The position numbers were made by a program, and so were the translations under genes. Below, in pieces: positions 1 through 8,659 of a stretch of DNA of 64,000 nt. Positions within the stretch are counted from its first letter, which is position 1. Every line of letters starts with the position of its first letter. This stretch comes from Desulfosudis sp034189195. Lineage in GTDB: Bacteria > Desulfobacterota > Desulfobacteria > Desulfobacterales > Desulfosudaceae. The notes under the pieces are model-generated. The model saw nothing but the letters and a program-made list of their open reading frames with translations, did not search any database and had not been told where the DNA came from. The stretch covers positions 22,389-86,388 of the forward strand of contig JAXHVI010000179.1 in assembly GCA_034189195.1 (NCBI GenBank), given 5' to 3'.

Positions 1-441
1 GCCGATGGAGCGGACCACCCCGGCCAGCACGATGTCCGACGCAAAGGAGAGGTCCAGTACCCGAACAATATCGGGAAGAGATGCCAGCACGCCGATGCCC
101 ACGGAATTGTCCATGATGCCGGGGCCGATGATGGTGTTTTTCTTGACCGTGTAGTTGTGATCCACATCCCGGTTCACCACCGTATCCAGGTGGGCCACCA
201 CGAACAGCGGCGGTTTGCCCGGGTCTTTCCCCTTGATAATCCCCACCGGGTTGCCCATGCCGTCGGCGGCGCACTCGATACCGGCCATGGAGAACCGCTC
301 CAGCAGCATTTCGGCCCGCTGGGCCTCCTCAAAGGTCGGGGCCGGCACCTGGCCGGTGAGCACGATATTGGTGATAATCGTCTCCTTGATGGATTTGATT
401 GTTTCTACAAATAGTGGTATTTGATTGCTGTGCGGCATCAT
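1..441 (-). CDS. M20/M42-family metallopeptidase, partial (N-terminal part only)
   Basis: The first ~147 codons of a zinc peptidase are present; the 3' end lies outside the window. The visible protein has the metal-ligand motif HLDTV preceded by a run of hydrophobics (LFVVAHLDTV) and the second metal region GPGIMDNSVG. Both are typical of M20/M42-type aminopeptidases and tripeptidases acting on peptides in the cytoplasm. Two consecutive ATG codons exist (441 and 438), behind a purine-rich GGTGGAAAG sequence. It is transcribed divergently from the phosphatase gene beginning at 552. Family assignment is good; substrate and exact subfamily cannot be decided from this fragment. Confidence 0.75.
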   Translation of the reverse strand, partial: MMPHSNQIPLFVETIKSIKETIITNIVLTGQVPAPTFEEAQRAEMLLERFSMAGIECAADGMGNPVGIIKGKDPGKPPLFVVAHLDTVVNRDVDHNYTVKKNTIIGPGIMDNSVGIGVLASLPDIVRVLDLSFASDIVLAGVVRSIG

Positions 442-551
442 TGTCTTTCCACCGGGGCTTGTTTGTCTGCGGGCGAACAGGCCGTTTTTACGGGTTCATG
501 ATGCCTGAAAACCGCCCTGCCGTCAAGGCAAACGGGGCAACGGAGCAACGC

Positions 552-1244
552 ATGACAACGGCACAACCTTACGGTCTGGCCATGGCCCGCCTGCTGGCGG
601 ATCTTTACAACCGGCCCGGCATCTCCCGGCTGGTGGCGGTGATGCGCCACTCGGCCCGGCGCTATGCCGACCACCCGGCCGGCGAGCCCTTTATGGAGCT
701 CACCGAAGAGGGAAAGGAGATCGCCCATGCCTGGGGAAAGGGCCTGGCCCCGGGCGCGCCGGTCTCGTTTTTCTCAAGCTTCATCGGCCGGTGCATCGAA
801 ACCGCCTACCTGATCGACAAGGGTCACGTGGCCGCCGGGGGCCAAACCCGGCACACGGTCATTGAAAAAACCCTGTCTCCCTACTATGTAAGAAGCCCTC
901 AACGGTTTCTGGAGGTGTGCAAAACGCTTTCCGATTTTTTTACCCAGTGGTTTGCCGGCCGCATTTCACCTGAAATCATTGATCCCCCCTCCGACATCGC
1001 CGGGCGAATGGCCGGATTCTGGCGCCACCGGCTGGACACGGGGAGCACCGGCGAAAAGACCGTGGATATCTGCATCACCCACGACTGGAACCTGTTCGTG
1101 GCCCGGGAGTACCTGCTGGGCCTGGCCCACGACGCCCACGGCGATGTGGCCTACCTGGACGGCGTGGTGGTGTTTGAGGAAAAGGGGAAACGCTATATTG
1201 CCAGCCCGGACAGCGACCCCGCGGTCCTTCCGGACCGGCCATGA
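552..1244 (+). CDS. Histidine phosphatase superfamily protein
   Basis: The predicted protein has 230 residues. It shows the phosphohistidine motif VMRHSARR near the N-terminus, a GRCIETA segment in the middle and a C-terminal THDWN segment. These match the catalytic RH(G/S), the second Arg and the His-Asp acid pair of histidine phosphatases, with an arrangement closer to the acid-phosphatase branch than to phosphoglycerate mutase. I chose the ATG at 552 because GGAG sits just upstream; an earlier in-frame ATG at 498 would add 18 residues. It is followed after 61 bases by a small membrane protein gene. The substrate is unknown. Confidence 0.7.
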   Translation: MTTAQPYGLAMARLLADLYNRPGISRLVAVMRHSARRYADHPAGEPFMELTEEGKEIAHAWGKGLAPGAPVSFFSSFIGRCIETAYLIDKGHVAAGGQTRHTVIEKTLSPYYVRSPQRFLEVCKTLSDFFTQWFAGRISPEIIDPPSDIAGRMAGFWRHRLDTGSTGEKTVDICITHDWNLFVAREYLLGLAHDAHGDVAYLDGVVVFEEKGKRYIASPDSDPAVLPDRP

Positions 1245-1305
1245 TCCGGCGCAACGGTCCCGACCCCGACCGACAGCAACCGGAGAATCACAAGGAGAAT
1301 ACGCC

Positions 1306-1740
1306 ATGACCCACAGCAACCGCTCCATTGCCGAGCGCATGAACACCGACTTTCCCTGGCCTGTGTGGCTGGCCGGATGGGTGGCCCTGTTAAAAGGGGT
1401 GATATGGCTCTCCACCGACCCCAACCTGCCGGCCTCCCAGCTGACCGTTCTGGGCGTCAAACATGTGCTTTTCATGGTTCCGTTTGTCGCCTGCGCCTTT
1501 GGCGCCTGGAAACTGCGGCGGTGGGCCGGGTGGGCACTGGTTGTGCTGTGCAGCCTGGAGCTGATCTTTTTCGCGGTCTATCCACCGGCTTTGAAAGCCC
1601 TGGCCTTTAACGACATCACGGCCGTGACCCTGCTGTTTTCCGCCGCGGTCTTCGTGGTCAACGGGCCGGTGGGCGCCATTCTGATTCTGGCCCTGACACC
1701 GTCACTTTTCCGGCATTCAGAAACAAACGGCCGTTCATAA
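1306..1740 (+). CDS. Small integral membrane protein, function unknown
   Basis: This 144-residue protein has a short polar N-terminus followed by four hydrophobic stretches. They begin around WPVWLAGWVALLKG, LTVLGVKHVLFMVPFV, WAGWALVVLCSLEL and ITAVTLLFSAAVFVV, which indicates four membrane helices. The ATG at 1306 follows a good ribosome binding site (AAGGAG, spacing 8). It is in the same orientation as the phosphatase-like gene and may share its transcript. No catalytic motif is visible and I do not recognise the family. Confidence 0.6.
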   Translation: MTHSNRSIAERMNTDFPWPVWLAGWVALLKGVIWLSTDPNLPASQLTVLGVKHVLFMVPFVACAFGAWKLRRWAGWALVVLCSLELIFFAVYPPALKALAFNDITAVTLLFSAAVFVVNGPVGAILILALTPSLFRHSETNGRS

Positions 1741-1744
1741 ACGG

Positions 1745-1975
1745 GAGATCACTGGCCGGGTGGCCCTGGTGACCATTGACCGGCTGGATTTACCGCGCCG
1801 CCGAGGCCGAGCAGATGGGGTATGTAAGCCGTGTGTTTCCGGAAGGAACGCTTGTCGCGTCGGTCATGGCCATTGCCAAATCCATGGCCGCGTACGACCG
1901 TCAGTGCCTGCAGGAAACCAAGGAGCTCTCCAGCGCGCTGCTGAATACACTCGGCCGCCGCTGCAAGACAATTCT
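1745..1975 (+). pseudogene. Enoyl-CoA hydratase/isomerase remnant with internal deletion
   Basis: The first codons read EITGRVALVTIDR, the characteristic N-terminal strand of crotonases. The sequence then jumps into another frame (from about 1785) that reads YRAAEAEQMGYVSRVFPEG and then CLQETKELSSAL. That is the C-terminal part of the same family (AAEAxxxGLVxxVVP followed by the TKELL helix). The central part with the oxyanion-hole residues is missing and the two ends are out of frame, so this is a decayed gene. The remnant runs into the 3' end of the convergent dusB. Confidence 0.65.
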
Positions 1976-2955
1976 CATGCCATATGACCGCCGGCCGCCA
2001 GGCGTTCCCTGAAATCAAAGACGGCGGCCAGAGCCTGGTCTTTTGTCTCAATCCGCCTGATCGACTCACGGAACAGGGTGCCGTGGGGCATGGCCCTGGT
2101 AAACCAGCCCAGGCGGCTGCGCATCACCCGGCAGGCAAGGGCCTCACCATAATGTTCCACCATGGCGTTGATATAGCCGGACATCACCTCAAAGCGGTGC
2201 TCCAGGGAAGGTTCCAAAAGCGGTTTGCCGGCCAGACAGGCATTGATCTGTTTAAAAATCCAGGGCGCCCCGATGGCGGCCCGGCCTACCATCACGGCGT
2301 CACAACCGGTCTGGTCCATCATGCGCCGGGCATCTTCCGGGAGAACAATGTCTCCGTTGCCGATCACCGGGAGGCCGGTTCGCTGTTTTAAGGCGGCAAT
2401 CAGGGACCAGTCGGCCCTGCCCCCGAATCCCTGGGTGGCGGTTCGGGGGTGAAGGGCAACGGCGTTGACACCCCGGGCCTCGGCGATTTCGGCCAGGCGA
2501 AAGGCGTCGCTGCCGTCCGGGGTCCAGCCGCTTCTCATCTTGATGGTCAGGGGAATGGAGACGGCGTCCCGCACCGCCTGGATCACATCCGCGGCCAGGG
2601 GCAGGTCCTTCACCAGGGCCGCCCCTGCTCCGGATTTTAAAATCTTTTTTACCGAGCAGCCGAAATTGATGTCGATCATGTGGGCGCCGGAGGCCTGGAC
2701 CATTGCGGCGGCCCGGCCCATGACAGCGGGTTTTGCGCCAAAAATCTGAACGGCAAAAGGGGCTTCTTCAGGAGTGGTGCGCAGCAGGGTCCCGGTTTTC
2801 TCAGACTGGTAAAAAAGGCCGTGGCTGCTGACCATCTCAGAATAGACCAGGGCGCAGCCGGCGGCCTTGGCCAGCCGGCGAAAAGGGGCATCGGTAATGC
2901 CGGCCAGGGGAGCAAGAATGGTGCGGCCCGCCAGAAAAACCGGCCCGATTCTCAT
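1975..2955 (-). CDS. dusB: tRNA-dihydrouridine synthase (DusB type)
   Basis: This FMN-dependent TIM-barrel enzyme reduces uridines in tRNA. The 326-residue protein has the N-terminal LAPLAGITDAPFR flavin-binding segment. It also has SEMVSSHGL, the active-site region INFGCSVKK with the catalytic Cys, the TIKMRSGW strand, the HPRT loop, and the C-terminal GNGDI and MVGRAAIGAPWIF motifs. Ser follows the catalytic Cys where most DusB proteins have Pro. I take the ATG at 2955, which has GAGG five bases upstream; a GTG two codons earlier is possible. It is convergent with the crotonase remnant. Confidence 0.92.
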   Translation of the reverse strand: MRIGPVFLAGRTILAPLAGITDAPFRRLAKAAGCALVYSEMVSSHGLFYQSEKTGTLLRTTPEEAPFAVQIFGAKPAVMGRAAAMVQASGAHMIDINFGCSVKKILKSGAGAALVKDLPLAADVIQAVRDAVSIPLTIKMRSGWTPDGSDAFRLAEIAEARGVNAVALHPRTATQGFGGRADWSLIAALKQRTGLPVIGNGDIVLPEDARRMMDQTGCDAVMVGRAAIGAPWIFKQINACLAGKPLLEPSLEHRFEVMSGYINAMVEHYGEALACRVMRSRLGWFTRAMPHGTLFRESIRRIETKDQALAAVFDFRERLAAGGHMA

Positions 2956-2991
2956 GAACACCTCGCGCTGGGGAATATGAATGAAAAAAGA

Positions 2992-3669
2992 TTACAGGAC
3001 GCGAACCAGGTCCACCACCACGGTGGGGCTGCCCGGCGGGCCGTTGGGCCCTTCATATTTCACAAAAACGCCGTCGGTTTTTCGAAACCAGTAGTCAGCG
3101 CTCCACAGCGGGGCCAGCAGGCCGGGCAGGCCGATTCTGACCTGCTGGACCTCTGCCGGCTCGCCCAGCACCGGCCACCGGTCCACCCCCTTTTTCCGGG
3201 CCACCAGCCGGTGGGGTTCAAGGGTGGAGGGCCGCAGAACCCAGAACTCCAGCTTCTCGCCGCCGGAGGTCACAAAAGGGCGAAGACAGAGGGTCGTGGC
3301 CTGGTACCAGGGTCTGCCGTCGATGGTAAACTCACGGTTGACCGGCTTTCCCTGAAAGGTACCGGCAAGATGGATCACGTTGCCTTTTCTTTCCGCTCTC
3401 ACATTCGTGTTTTCTTCCGGCCGGACCGTTTCCCAGCAAATGGTGGCAAAGTCGGCATCAATGGTGGTAACCGACTTTTCTTCCTTTTCCATGTAGACCA
3501 GCCGGGTCCGGCTCCCCTTTTCAAGGCGCCACTCCACGTCGATTCGGTCCGACTCCACGCATTGCAGATATTGATACCGCTCCACGCCAAAGCCGATCCC
3601 GCCGGCATACAGAGGAAGCCACAGGCCCAATGCCATCACACAAACCATCGGAATGAATCGCATTTTCAT
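2992..3669 (-). CDS. Exported protein of unknown function
   Basis: This 225-residue protein begins MKMRFIPMVCVMALGLWLPL and has a likely cleavage after YAG, so it should be secreted or periplasmic. The mature part is rich in beta-strand-like segments (RTRLVYMEKEEKSV, KLEFWVLRPSTLE, RIGLPGLLAPLW) and ends with a charged-to-hydrophobic strand. The ATG at 3669 follows AAAGG. It lies 36 bases upstream of dusB in the same direction and may be co-transcribed. I do not recognise a family with certainty. Confidence 0.6.
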   Translation of the reverse strand: MKMRFIPMVCVMALGLWLPLYAGGIGFGVERYQYLQCVESDRIDVEWRLEKGSRTRLVYMEKEEKSVTTIDADFATICWETVRPEENTNVRAERKGNVIHLAGTFQGKPVNREFTIDGRPWYQATTLCLRPFVTSGGEKLEFWVLRPSTLEPHRLVARKKGVDRWPVLGEPAEVQQVRIGLPGLLAPLWSADYWFRKTDGVFVKYEGPNGPPGSPTVVVDLVRVL

Positions 3670-3779
3670 TAAAAACACCTTTCTGTGCTTGATCATTACT
3701 ATACAGGCGATAAAACGCAGGGAGTATCATAGGGAACGCGGCGGCACGTGTCAATCCTGTTGTCGCCCGCCCGGAAAAG

Positions 3780-3808
3780 TTGACCCGGCCGGCTGTTTTG
3801 GCTACAGT
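3780..3808 (+). promoter_or_regulatory. Sigma-70-like promoter for the CoA-binding protein gene
   Basis: TTGACC at 3780-3785 and TACAGT at 3803-3808 are separated by exactly 17 bases, and the gene start at 3839 is 30 bases beyond the -10 box. Spacing and position fit a housekeeping promoter. Confidence 0.55.
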
Positions 3809-3838
3809 CTTTTGTCAGACCATCACAGGGGGCCTGAA

Positions 3839-4288
3839 ATGAACATTCAGTGCGAGGTGCCGGCCTGCAACGTGCCGGAAAAGGAGATTCGGGCGGTTTT
3901 AAAAAGCCACACCACCGTGGCCGTGGTGGGCATCTCCCACAAGCCGGAGCGGGACAGCCATAAGGTGGCCGCTTATCTTCTGAGTGCCGGATACCGGATG
4001 GTGCCGGTCCACCCTCTGCAAAAAGAGATCCTGGGACAGACCGTTTATCCGGACCTGGCCGCTGTGCCGTTTCCCGTAGAGATTGTCAACATCTTTCGAC
4101 GACCCGACATGGTGGAGCCCATCGTGGACCAGGCCATTGCCGCAAACGCCCGGGTGGTATGGATGCAGGTGGGGGTCATCAACACCAAAGCCGCGCAAAA
4201 GGCCGAGGCGGCCGGGCTTCGCGTGATCATGAACAGATGCATCAAGACGGAACACATGAAGATGGTTGCGCAGGCAAAATCAGGCTGA
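3839..4288 (+). CDS. CoA-binding (YccU-like) Rossmann protein
   Basis: This 149-residue protein contains the single CoA-binding Rossmann fold of the YccU family. Features are VAVVGISHKPERDS (nucleotide loop), GYRMVPVHP, a VEIVNIFRRPD strand, and VWMQVGVIN followed by the conserved MNRCIKTEH C-terminal motif. Family members bind CoA and are thought to regulate or participate in acyl-CoA metabolism, but the precise role is unknown. The start at 3839 follows AGGGGG and a well-spaced promoter. Four Cys residues lie in the N- and C-terminal parts (CEVPAC and NRC). Confidence 0.85.
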   Translation: MNIQCEVPACNVPEKEIRAVLKSHTTVAVVGISHKPERDSHKVAAYLLSAGYRMVPVHPLQKEILGQTVYPDLAAVPFPVEIVNIFRRPDMVEPIVDQAIAANARVVWMQVGVINTKAAQKAEAAGLRVIMNRCIKTEHMKMVAQAKSG

Positions 4289-4385
4289 ATACCGCCCTTC
4301 GTGTTTCGCTTTCAGTCCTCTCTGGCCCCGCTGCCCGTCGACGCTACGACTCCGCAAAAAAAGCCGGTCAATACCAGGCGGGCTT

Positions 4386-4428
4386 GAATATTTCATTTAT
4401 ACCTGTCGAAAAATTTCATGAAATATTC
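4386..4428 (-). terminator. Inverted repeat after the zinc-ribbon gene, possible terminator
   Basis: GAATATTTCAT (4386-4396) and ATGAAATATTC (4418-4428) are perfect 11-base inverted arms with a 21-base loop. The element starts 4 bases past the stop codon of the minus-strand gene at 4432. The stem is AT-rich and no long U-tract follows, so termination is plausible but not certain. Confidence 0.35.
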
Positions 4429-4431
4429 GAA

Positions 4432-4617
4432 CTAGACCCCGCCCTCCAGCTTGCACTGGGTAAAGTCGATCTCCTGGCCGCACTTGTCGCATTTGTGGGG
4501 CCGGTCAAACTCGTCGGAAAAAATCTCCTTGGGCTCCCCGCAGTTGGGACACTGGCAGCCAAAGGACTTCAAGCTCTTAAACTGTTCAAACCCCGGGCAG
4601 TGCTGAGGTGTGGTCAT
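4432..4617 (-). CDS. Small zinc-ribbon protein next to desulfoferrodoxin
   Basis: This 61-residue protein starts at the ATG at 4617, behind a strong AAGGAGGGC ribosome binding site. It has two metal-binding knuckles, CQCPNCG and CDKCG, separated by about 18 residues, so it should bind one zinc or iron. It lies 53 bases downstream of desulfoferrodoxin in the same direction and is probably in its operon. Desulfovibrio species often carry rubredoxin at this position. This protein lacks the rubredoxin CxxCG...CPxCG spacing, so an electron-carrier role is a guess. Confidence 0.7.
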   Translation of the reverse strand: MTTPQHCPGFEQFKSLKSFGCQCPNCGEPKEIFSDEFDRPHKCDKCGQEIDFTQCKLEGGV

Positions 4618-4670
4618 AACGCCCTCCTTGTCTCTGCCGGCGGCGACAAACGATCCGCCGGCCAGGCAGT

Positions 4671-5051
4671 TTACATATCGGCCTTCCAATGGCCGTGGAT
4701 ATTGCAGTATTCCCTGGCCGTGATCTTGTCCGCGGCCATCACAAAAACGGCCTCGGGCGTGTCTCCGGGCTTGAGAAACCGGGTATAACTCTTTCCATCG
4801 GCGATCAGCTCGATCCACTGGATGTAGTGTTTCTCCTCCATGGGATGGGCAACGCTGCCCACCTTGACCGTAATCTTGTCGCCGGACTTTTCAATCACCG
4901 GCACATGTTTTTCCCTGGCCGCGTCCACGGTGTTTTCCGTCATCAGGGTCATGGGCTGGTCGCAGCATACCAGCGTACCGTCACTGCCGAACATCACCTC
5001 CACGATATTTCCGCATAACTCGCATTTATAAATCTGAAACCGTTCCGCCAT
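4671..5051 (-). CDS. dfx: Desulfoferrodoxin (class I superoxide reductase)
   Basis: This protein reduces superoxide to peroxide in the cytoplasm of anaerobes. The 126 residues contain both iron sites. The N-terminal desulforedoxin-type Fe(Cys)4 site is CELC followed by TLVCC. The catalytic Fe(His)4Cys site comprises KHVPV, the HPMEEKHYIQW segment and the C-terminal CNIHGHWK. The presence of all four N-terminal cysteines makes it class I. The ATG at 5051 follows AAGGAGG. A near-consensus promoter lies at 5153-5181. A zinc-ribbon gene follows in the same direction. Confidence 0.95.
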   Translation of the reverse strand: MAERFQIYKCELCGNIVEVMFGSDGTLVCCDQPMTLMTENTVDAAREKHVPVIEKSGDKITVKVGSVAHPMEEKHYIQWIELIADGKSYTRFLKPGDTPEAVFVMAADKITAREYCNIHGHWKADM

Positions 5052-5152
5052 GACAAACCTCCTTGGAATTTGAGTGAAGTGAAAAGATGGCAGCGGCCCA
5101 TCGACATGCCGGCGTCTCATGACCGACCGGCGCGAACCGCTGAATAAGTAAA

Positions 5153-5181
5153 AATATAGACATCAAAGAGAATAATGTCAA
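5153..5181 (-). promoter_or_regulatory. dfx: Sigma-70-like promoter of the desulfoferrodoxin operon
   Basis: On the minus strand TTGACA (5181-5176) and TATATT (5158-5153) are separated by exactly 17 bases. The dfx start codon is about 100 bases downstream, leaving a moderately long leader. Confidence 0.6.
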
Positions 5182-5265
5182 GGGCGCCGGAAAAAACGGA
5201 ATGGGCCCCTGCCCCGCCCCGTCCGATAGCGTATGAACATCAACAGGATCGGGGCTCCATGCGGA

Positions 5266-8229
5266 TCAGATGCGATGAAGCGAAAGGGGGGCATCCAGCC
5301 GGGTGTTGGCCTTTTTCAGCAGCGCTTCCGAAGAGATCACCACCGTTCCATAGTGTTCCTGTCCGGTGGGAAAATGGCGCAGGGCCGCGGCCCTGACCTT
5401 TTCCCCGGTCACGGTCAGCACCCCTTCCTTGAACCGCTGCCGGCAGGTATCGGTAACGCCGACAAGCTTTCTGTAAAAGTCCCGTGTGGCGGCTTCAGCC
5501 GGGGTATCGGGTTTGTCAATGTCCGAACAGACCTGAAGCACGGACTCGGTGATCTCTTCGTCTGTGTAGTCACCGGACTGAATATAGGCCACGGCCCGGT
5601 TGTAGACCTCCAGCGTGGCCCGAATGTGGGGATCCCGGTAGGAGGCGAAACAGAACCGGCCGTCTTCCGGGTTATACAGGGCAAAACCGCCGTAAGCCCC
5701 GCCCTTTTCCCGTATCTCCCGGTGAAGAAACGTGGACCGCAGCAGTTTGCTGATCACGGCCAGTACGGGCGCGTCTTCGTGGTCCATGCGAACGGTGGGA
5801 AAAACCGATGCCACAAAGGACACCGCCGTGGAAGTGTACCATCCCTCCCTGGGCGGTTGTGTGTCATGTTCAATGGCCTTCCCCCTGAATTCAGCCGGTG
5901 TCGGGCCGGCGCCAAGATGTTCCACCATGGCCCGGGCCAGGCCGGTGGCCGTGTCCAGACCCTCCCCATGGCCGATAAGCCCGATTTTCAGGTTTTCTTT
6001 CGAAAAGAGAGTCCGCGCAATCAGGCAAAGCTTGTCTGCAATGGCGGCCGGGGCCGGCCCTTCCAGGCCGGCGGTCAGGGACTTGAAGTATTGCAGCTGG
6101 CCAATGCCGTGCCACATCTCGGAAAGATGACTGGCTAAAGACACGTGCCGGGACGCCAGGGAGATGGCGTACCGGTGGCCGTTGTGCACCACGGCCGATT
6201 CCATATGGGCCCGGTACTCGGCCAGCAGCTGGCCGAGCCGCTGGTGATCGGCAAAGCTGTAGTCGCGCAGCAATTCTTCCAAAAGATCAAACATCGGCCC
6301 GATCTTCCGGTCCAGACACTTTCCGGAAAACGAAATATAGGGAACACATTCGCCCGTGTCCCCGTACCGGGTGCGGGCCTGGACCGACAGGCCAAGGCCG
6401 CCGGTGTGCATGTCAATCAGCCGCTCCAGGGCCACATAATCGTGCCGGCATGTGCCCATGCGGGGAAGGGCCGAGCAGAAGAAGGGGACCAGGGGCAGCA
6501 GGTCCGGCGAAAGCCGGTCGATGCCCACGGCTGACGTATAATAGAGAATCCCGGAGGTGGGCTGATCATAACAGCGCAGGGGCTCAGCCGCCACGACCGG
6601 GGCCACGGTCCGGACCGACGCATCAATGTCGGAAAGCGTCAGGGTGGGCAGAACCGAAAGGTCCTCGTCAGCCATCTGAAGGGTCTCCAGATCCCGGGCA
6701 TCCTGCTGAATCTTTTCAATCGCTTCAGGGGAGAGAGATTCGGCGATGCGGGCCAGTTCCCGCTCTTCTTCGGCCTGTTCCCGGAGACCCATTTCCGTGT
6801 CCGGCTCCAGGGTAAATCGCACCCGGTGAGGGTTGTTTAAAAACCACCGCCGGATCGAATTTTCCAGAAACGGTCCCCGGTCCGTCTCCTCCCTCAGGCG
6901 GTCAAGATAAGGGTCCAGCTGAATGATCTCGACGGGATCGGTGCCGTGAAGCCAGCTGCCGCACAGGGTCAGCAGCAGCTTGATGCCGTATGGATAAGGC
7001 GTGTTGGATATCTCCCGGCGGTGAAACTCGATCTGGTGAATGGCCGACTCCACCAGCTCCGGATCAATGCCCCGGTCCGCCACATCGGTCAGGGTGTCGA
7101 CAATGATCTTTTCCACGGCTTCGGCGTCATCTTTACCCACGTCCTTCAGGCCGCAGGCAAACAGGGTGTCCTTCATGTCCGGGTCGTATCCCGTGCCGTC
7201 GCAAAGGGCGCTGCCCAGGCCGGAATCGATCAGGGCCTTGTACAGGGGTGCCCCGGGATTACCCAGCAGCACCTGCTCCAACAACACCAGGACGAACACG
7301 TCAAAGCTCTCCCGCACATCGGCCATGAGCCAGGCCACGCAGGCCTGGTATTTTTTTGCCGGGTCTTCGTCCGGCGCCAGGGGATAGGCGTGGGCCACCT
7401 GCCGGGGGGCCTGCCACCGGGGCTGGGACGCCACCTGCGTGTCGGGATCGATGCGGGAAAACCGGCAAAGCGCGTGGTCGTTGATATAGGCCAGGTGCTC
7501 CTGCAGGGGAATGTCCCCATAGGTATAAAAATAGGCATTGCTGGGATGGTAGTGACGCCGGTGAAAATCCCGCAGCTGCTCCCAGGTCAGTGTCGGGATC
7601 AGGGCCGGATCACCGCCGGAGTTGTTGCTGTAGGTGGTGTCCGGGCAAAGGGCGGCGGTCAGGGCACGGGACATCACCTGGTCCGGCGATGACATGGCCC
7701 CCTTCATCTCGTTATAGACCACGCCCTTGTAGGCAAGGACCGGCCCTCCCCGGGCTTCGGCCTCCTTTACCACCTCCAGACGATGGCCCTCCTGCTTGAA
7801 AGCAAGCTCGGTCAGCAGGGGGAAGAATACCGCGTCCAGGTAGACATCGGCCAGGTTGTAGAAATCTTTTTTATTGGGAGAGGCAAAGGGGTACAGGGTC
7901 CAGTCCGACGCGGTAAAGGCATTCATGAAAGAGTTTAAGCTGCGCCGGATCATGGAGAAAAACGGGTCCCGCACCGGGTATTTTTCCGAACCGCACAGGA
8001 TGGTATGCTCCAGAATATGGGCCACCCCGGTGGAGTCCCTGGGAACGGTCTTAAAGCCTACGCCGAACGCGTTTTCTCTGTCCCGATTGGCGATATGCAG
8101 GTGTTGCGCGCCGGTGGCCTCGTGCACCAGCTCGTAAACCAGCGATTGAATATCATCAAACGCAATAACCTGTTTTACCCGGTAACCGCTTACCCGTGAG
8201 CCGACGTCAAGACCGGCGCCGTTTGTCAT
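5266..8229 (-). CDS. M16C (PreP/insulinase-type) metallopeptidase
   Basis: This 987-residue protein is the usual single-chain length for M16C peptidases, which degrade peptides inside a closed two-half chamber. The inverted zinc motif HILEH is at residues 71-75. The third ligand region is the YNEMKGAMSS segment about 100 residues later. Further family landmarks are SLNSFMNAFTASDWT, the middle linker and the C-terminal half with REKGGAYGG, equivalent to the R/Y substrate loop. The ATG at 8229 follows GAGAGG. It stands alone between the dfx region and a small DNA-binding-like protein gene. Confidence 0.92.
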   Translation of the reverse strand: MTNGAGLDVGSRVSGYRVKQVIAFDDIQSLVYELVHEATGAQHLHIANRDRENAFGVGFKTVPRDSTGVAHILEHTILCGSEKYPVRDPFFSMIRRSLNSFMNAFTASDWTLYPFASPNKKDFYNLADVYLDAVFFPLLTELAFKQEGHRLEVVKEAEARGGPVLAYKGVVYNEMKGAMSSPDQVMSRALTAALCPDTTYSNNSGGDPALIPTLTWEQLRDFHRRHYHPSNAYFYTYGDIPLQEHLAYINDHALCRFSRIDPDTQVASQPRWQAPRQVAHAYPLAPDEDPAKKYQACVAWLMADVRESFDVFVLVLLEQVLLGNPGAPLYKALIDSGLGSALCDGTGYDPDMKDTLFACGLKDVGKDDAEAVEKIIVDTLTDVADRGIDPELVESAIHQIEFHRREISNTPYPYGIKLLLTLCGSWLHGTDPVEIIQLDPYLDRLREETDRGPFLENSIRRWFLNNPHRVRFTLEPDTEMGLREQAEEERELARIAESLSPEAIEKIQQDARDLETLQMADEDLSVLPTLTLSDIDASVRTVAPVVAAEPLRCYDQPTSGILYYTSAVGIDRLSPDLLPLVPFFCSALPRMGTCRHDYVALERLIDMHTGGLGLSVQARTRYGDTGECVPYISFSGKCLDRKIGPMFDLLEELLRDYSFADHQRLGQLLAEYRAHMESAVVHNGHRYAISLASRHVSLASHLSEMWHGIGQLQYFKSLTAGLEGPAPAAIADKLCLIARTLFSKENLKIGLIGHGEGLDTATGLARAMVEHLGAGPTPAEFRGKAIEHDTQPPREGWYTSTAVSFVASVFPTVRMDHEDAPVLAVISKLLRSTFLHREIREKGGAYGGFALYNPEDGRFCFASYRDPHIRATLEVYNRAVAYIQSGDYTDEEITESVLQVCSDIDKPDTPAEAATRDFYRKLVGVTDTCRQRFKEGVLTVTGEKVRAAALRHFPTGQEHYGTVVISSEALLKKANTRLDAPLSLHRI

Positions 8230-8278
8230 TTACCTCTCCGTTTCCGCTGCCGCTGTCGAAAAAATCCCCGCCCGCCTT

Positions 8279-8659
8279 CTATTTTATCGCCACGTATACG
8301 CCGCGGCCCACCCGCTCAAGCTGGCCCAGCTTGTGAAGCCTGAAAATGATATTGCGCAGCTTCTTTTCCTCAAACCCGGTCTTTTTCTGCACAGCGGCAA
8401 AGGTAACCCCTTTTTTGCTGCGCTGAACCGCTTCCAGCACCGTGCTGGTGGCGGACGCCCGGCCCAGTCCGGTGCCTCTGACGGTGCGCTTCTGGCCGGT
8501 GGCGGCCGCCTTTGCGGTTGCCGCTTTTTTAACGGCCTTCTCCAGGCGGTCGATCTTGGCGTTCAGCTTGTCCAGGTCTTTTTTGGTTAAAAACCCCTGG
8601 TCCTTGAGAATCTGCTTGAACGCCGCGTCCATTGAAATCTGTGTCGCCTTTCGTGCCAT
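8279..8659 (-). CDS. Lys/Ala-rich protein with C-terminal winged-helix-like domain
   Basis: This 126-residue protein starts at the ATG at 8659 behind GGAGG. The N-terminal half has a predicted coiled coil (KKDLDKLNAKIDRLEKAVKKA) followed by a Lys/Ala/Gly linker. The C-terminal 60 residues look like a small helix-turn-helix: TVLEAVQRSKKGVTFAAVQ, then a recognition-like helix EKKLRNIIFRLHKLG and a wing ERVGRGVY. A nucleoid-associated or regulatory role is inferred from this architecture. It is divergent from the defence-like island that begins at 9014. Confidence 0.65.
   Translation of the reverse strand: MARKATQISMDAAFKQILKDQGFLTKKDLDKLNAKIDRLEKAVKKAATAKAAATGQKRTVRGTGLGRASATSTVLEAVQRSKKGVTFAAVQKKTGFEEKKLRNIIFRLHKLGQLERVGRGVYVAIK

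Noticed and set aside
4432..4617. Small Cys protein considered as rubredoxin
   Set aside because: The cysteine spacing (CxCxxC and CxxC) and the absence of the CPxCG second knuckle do not fit rubredoxin; zinc ribbon is the safer name.
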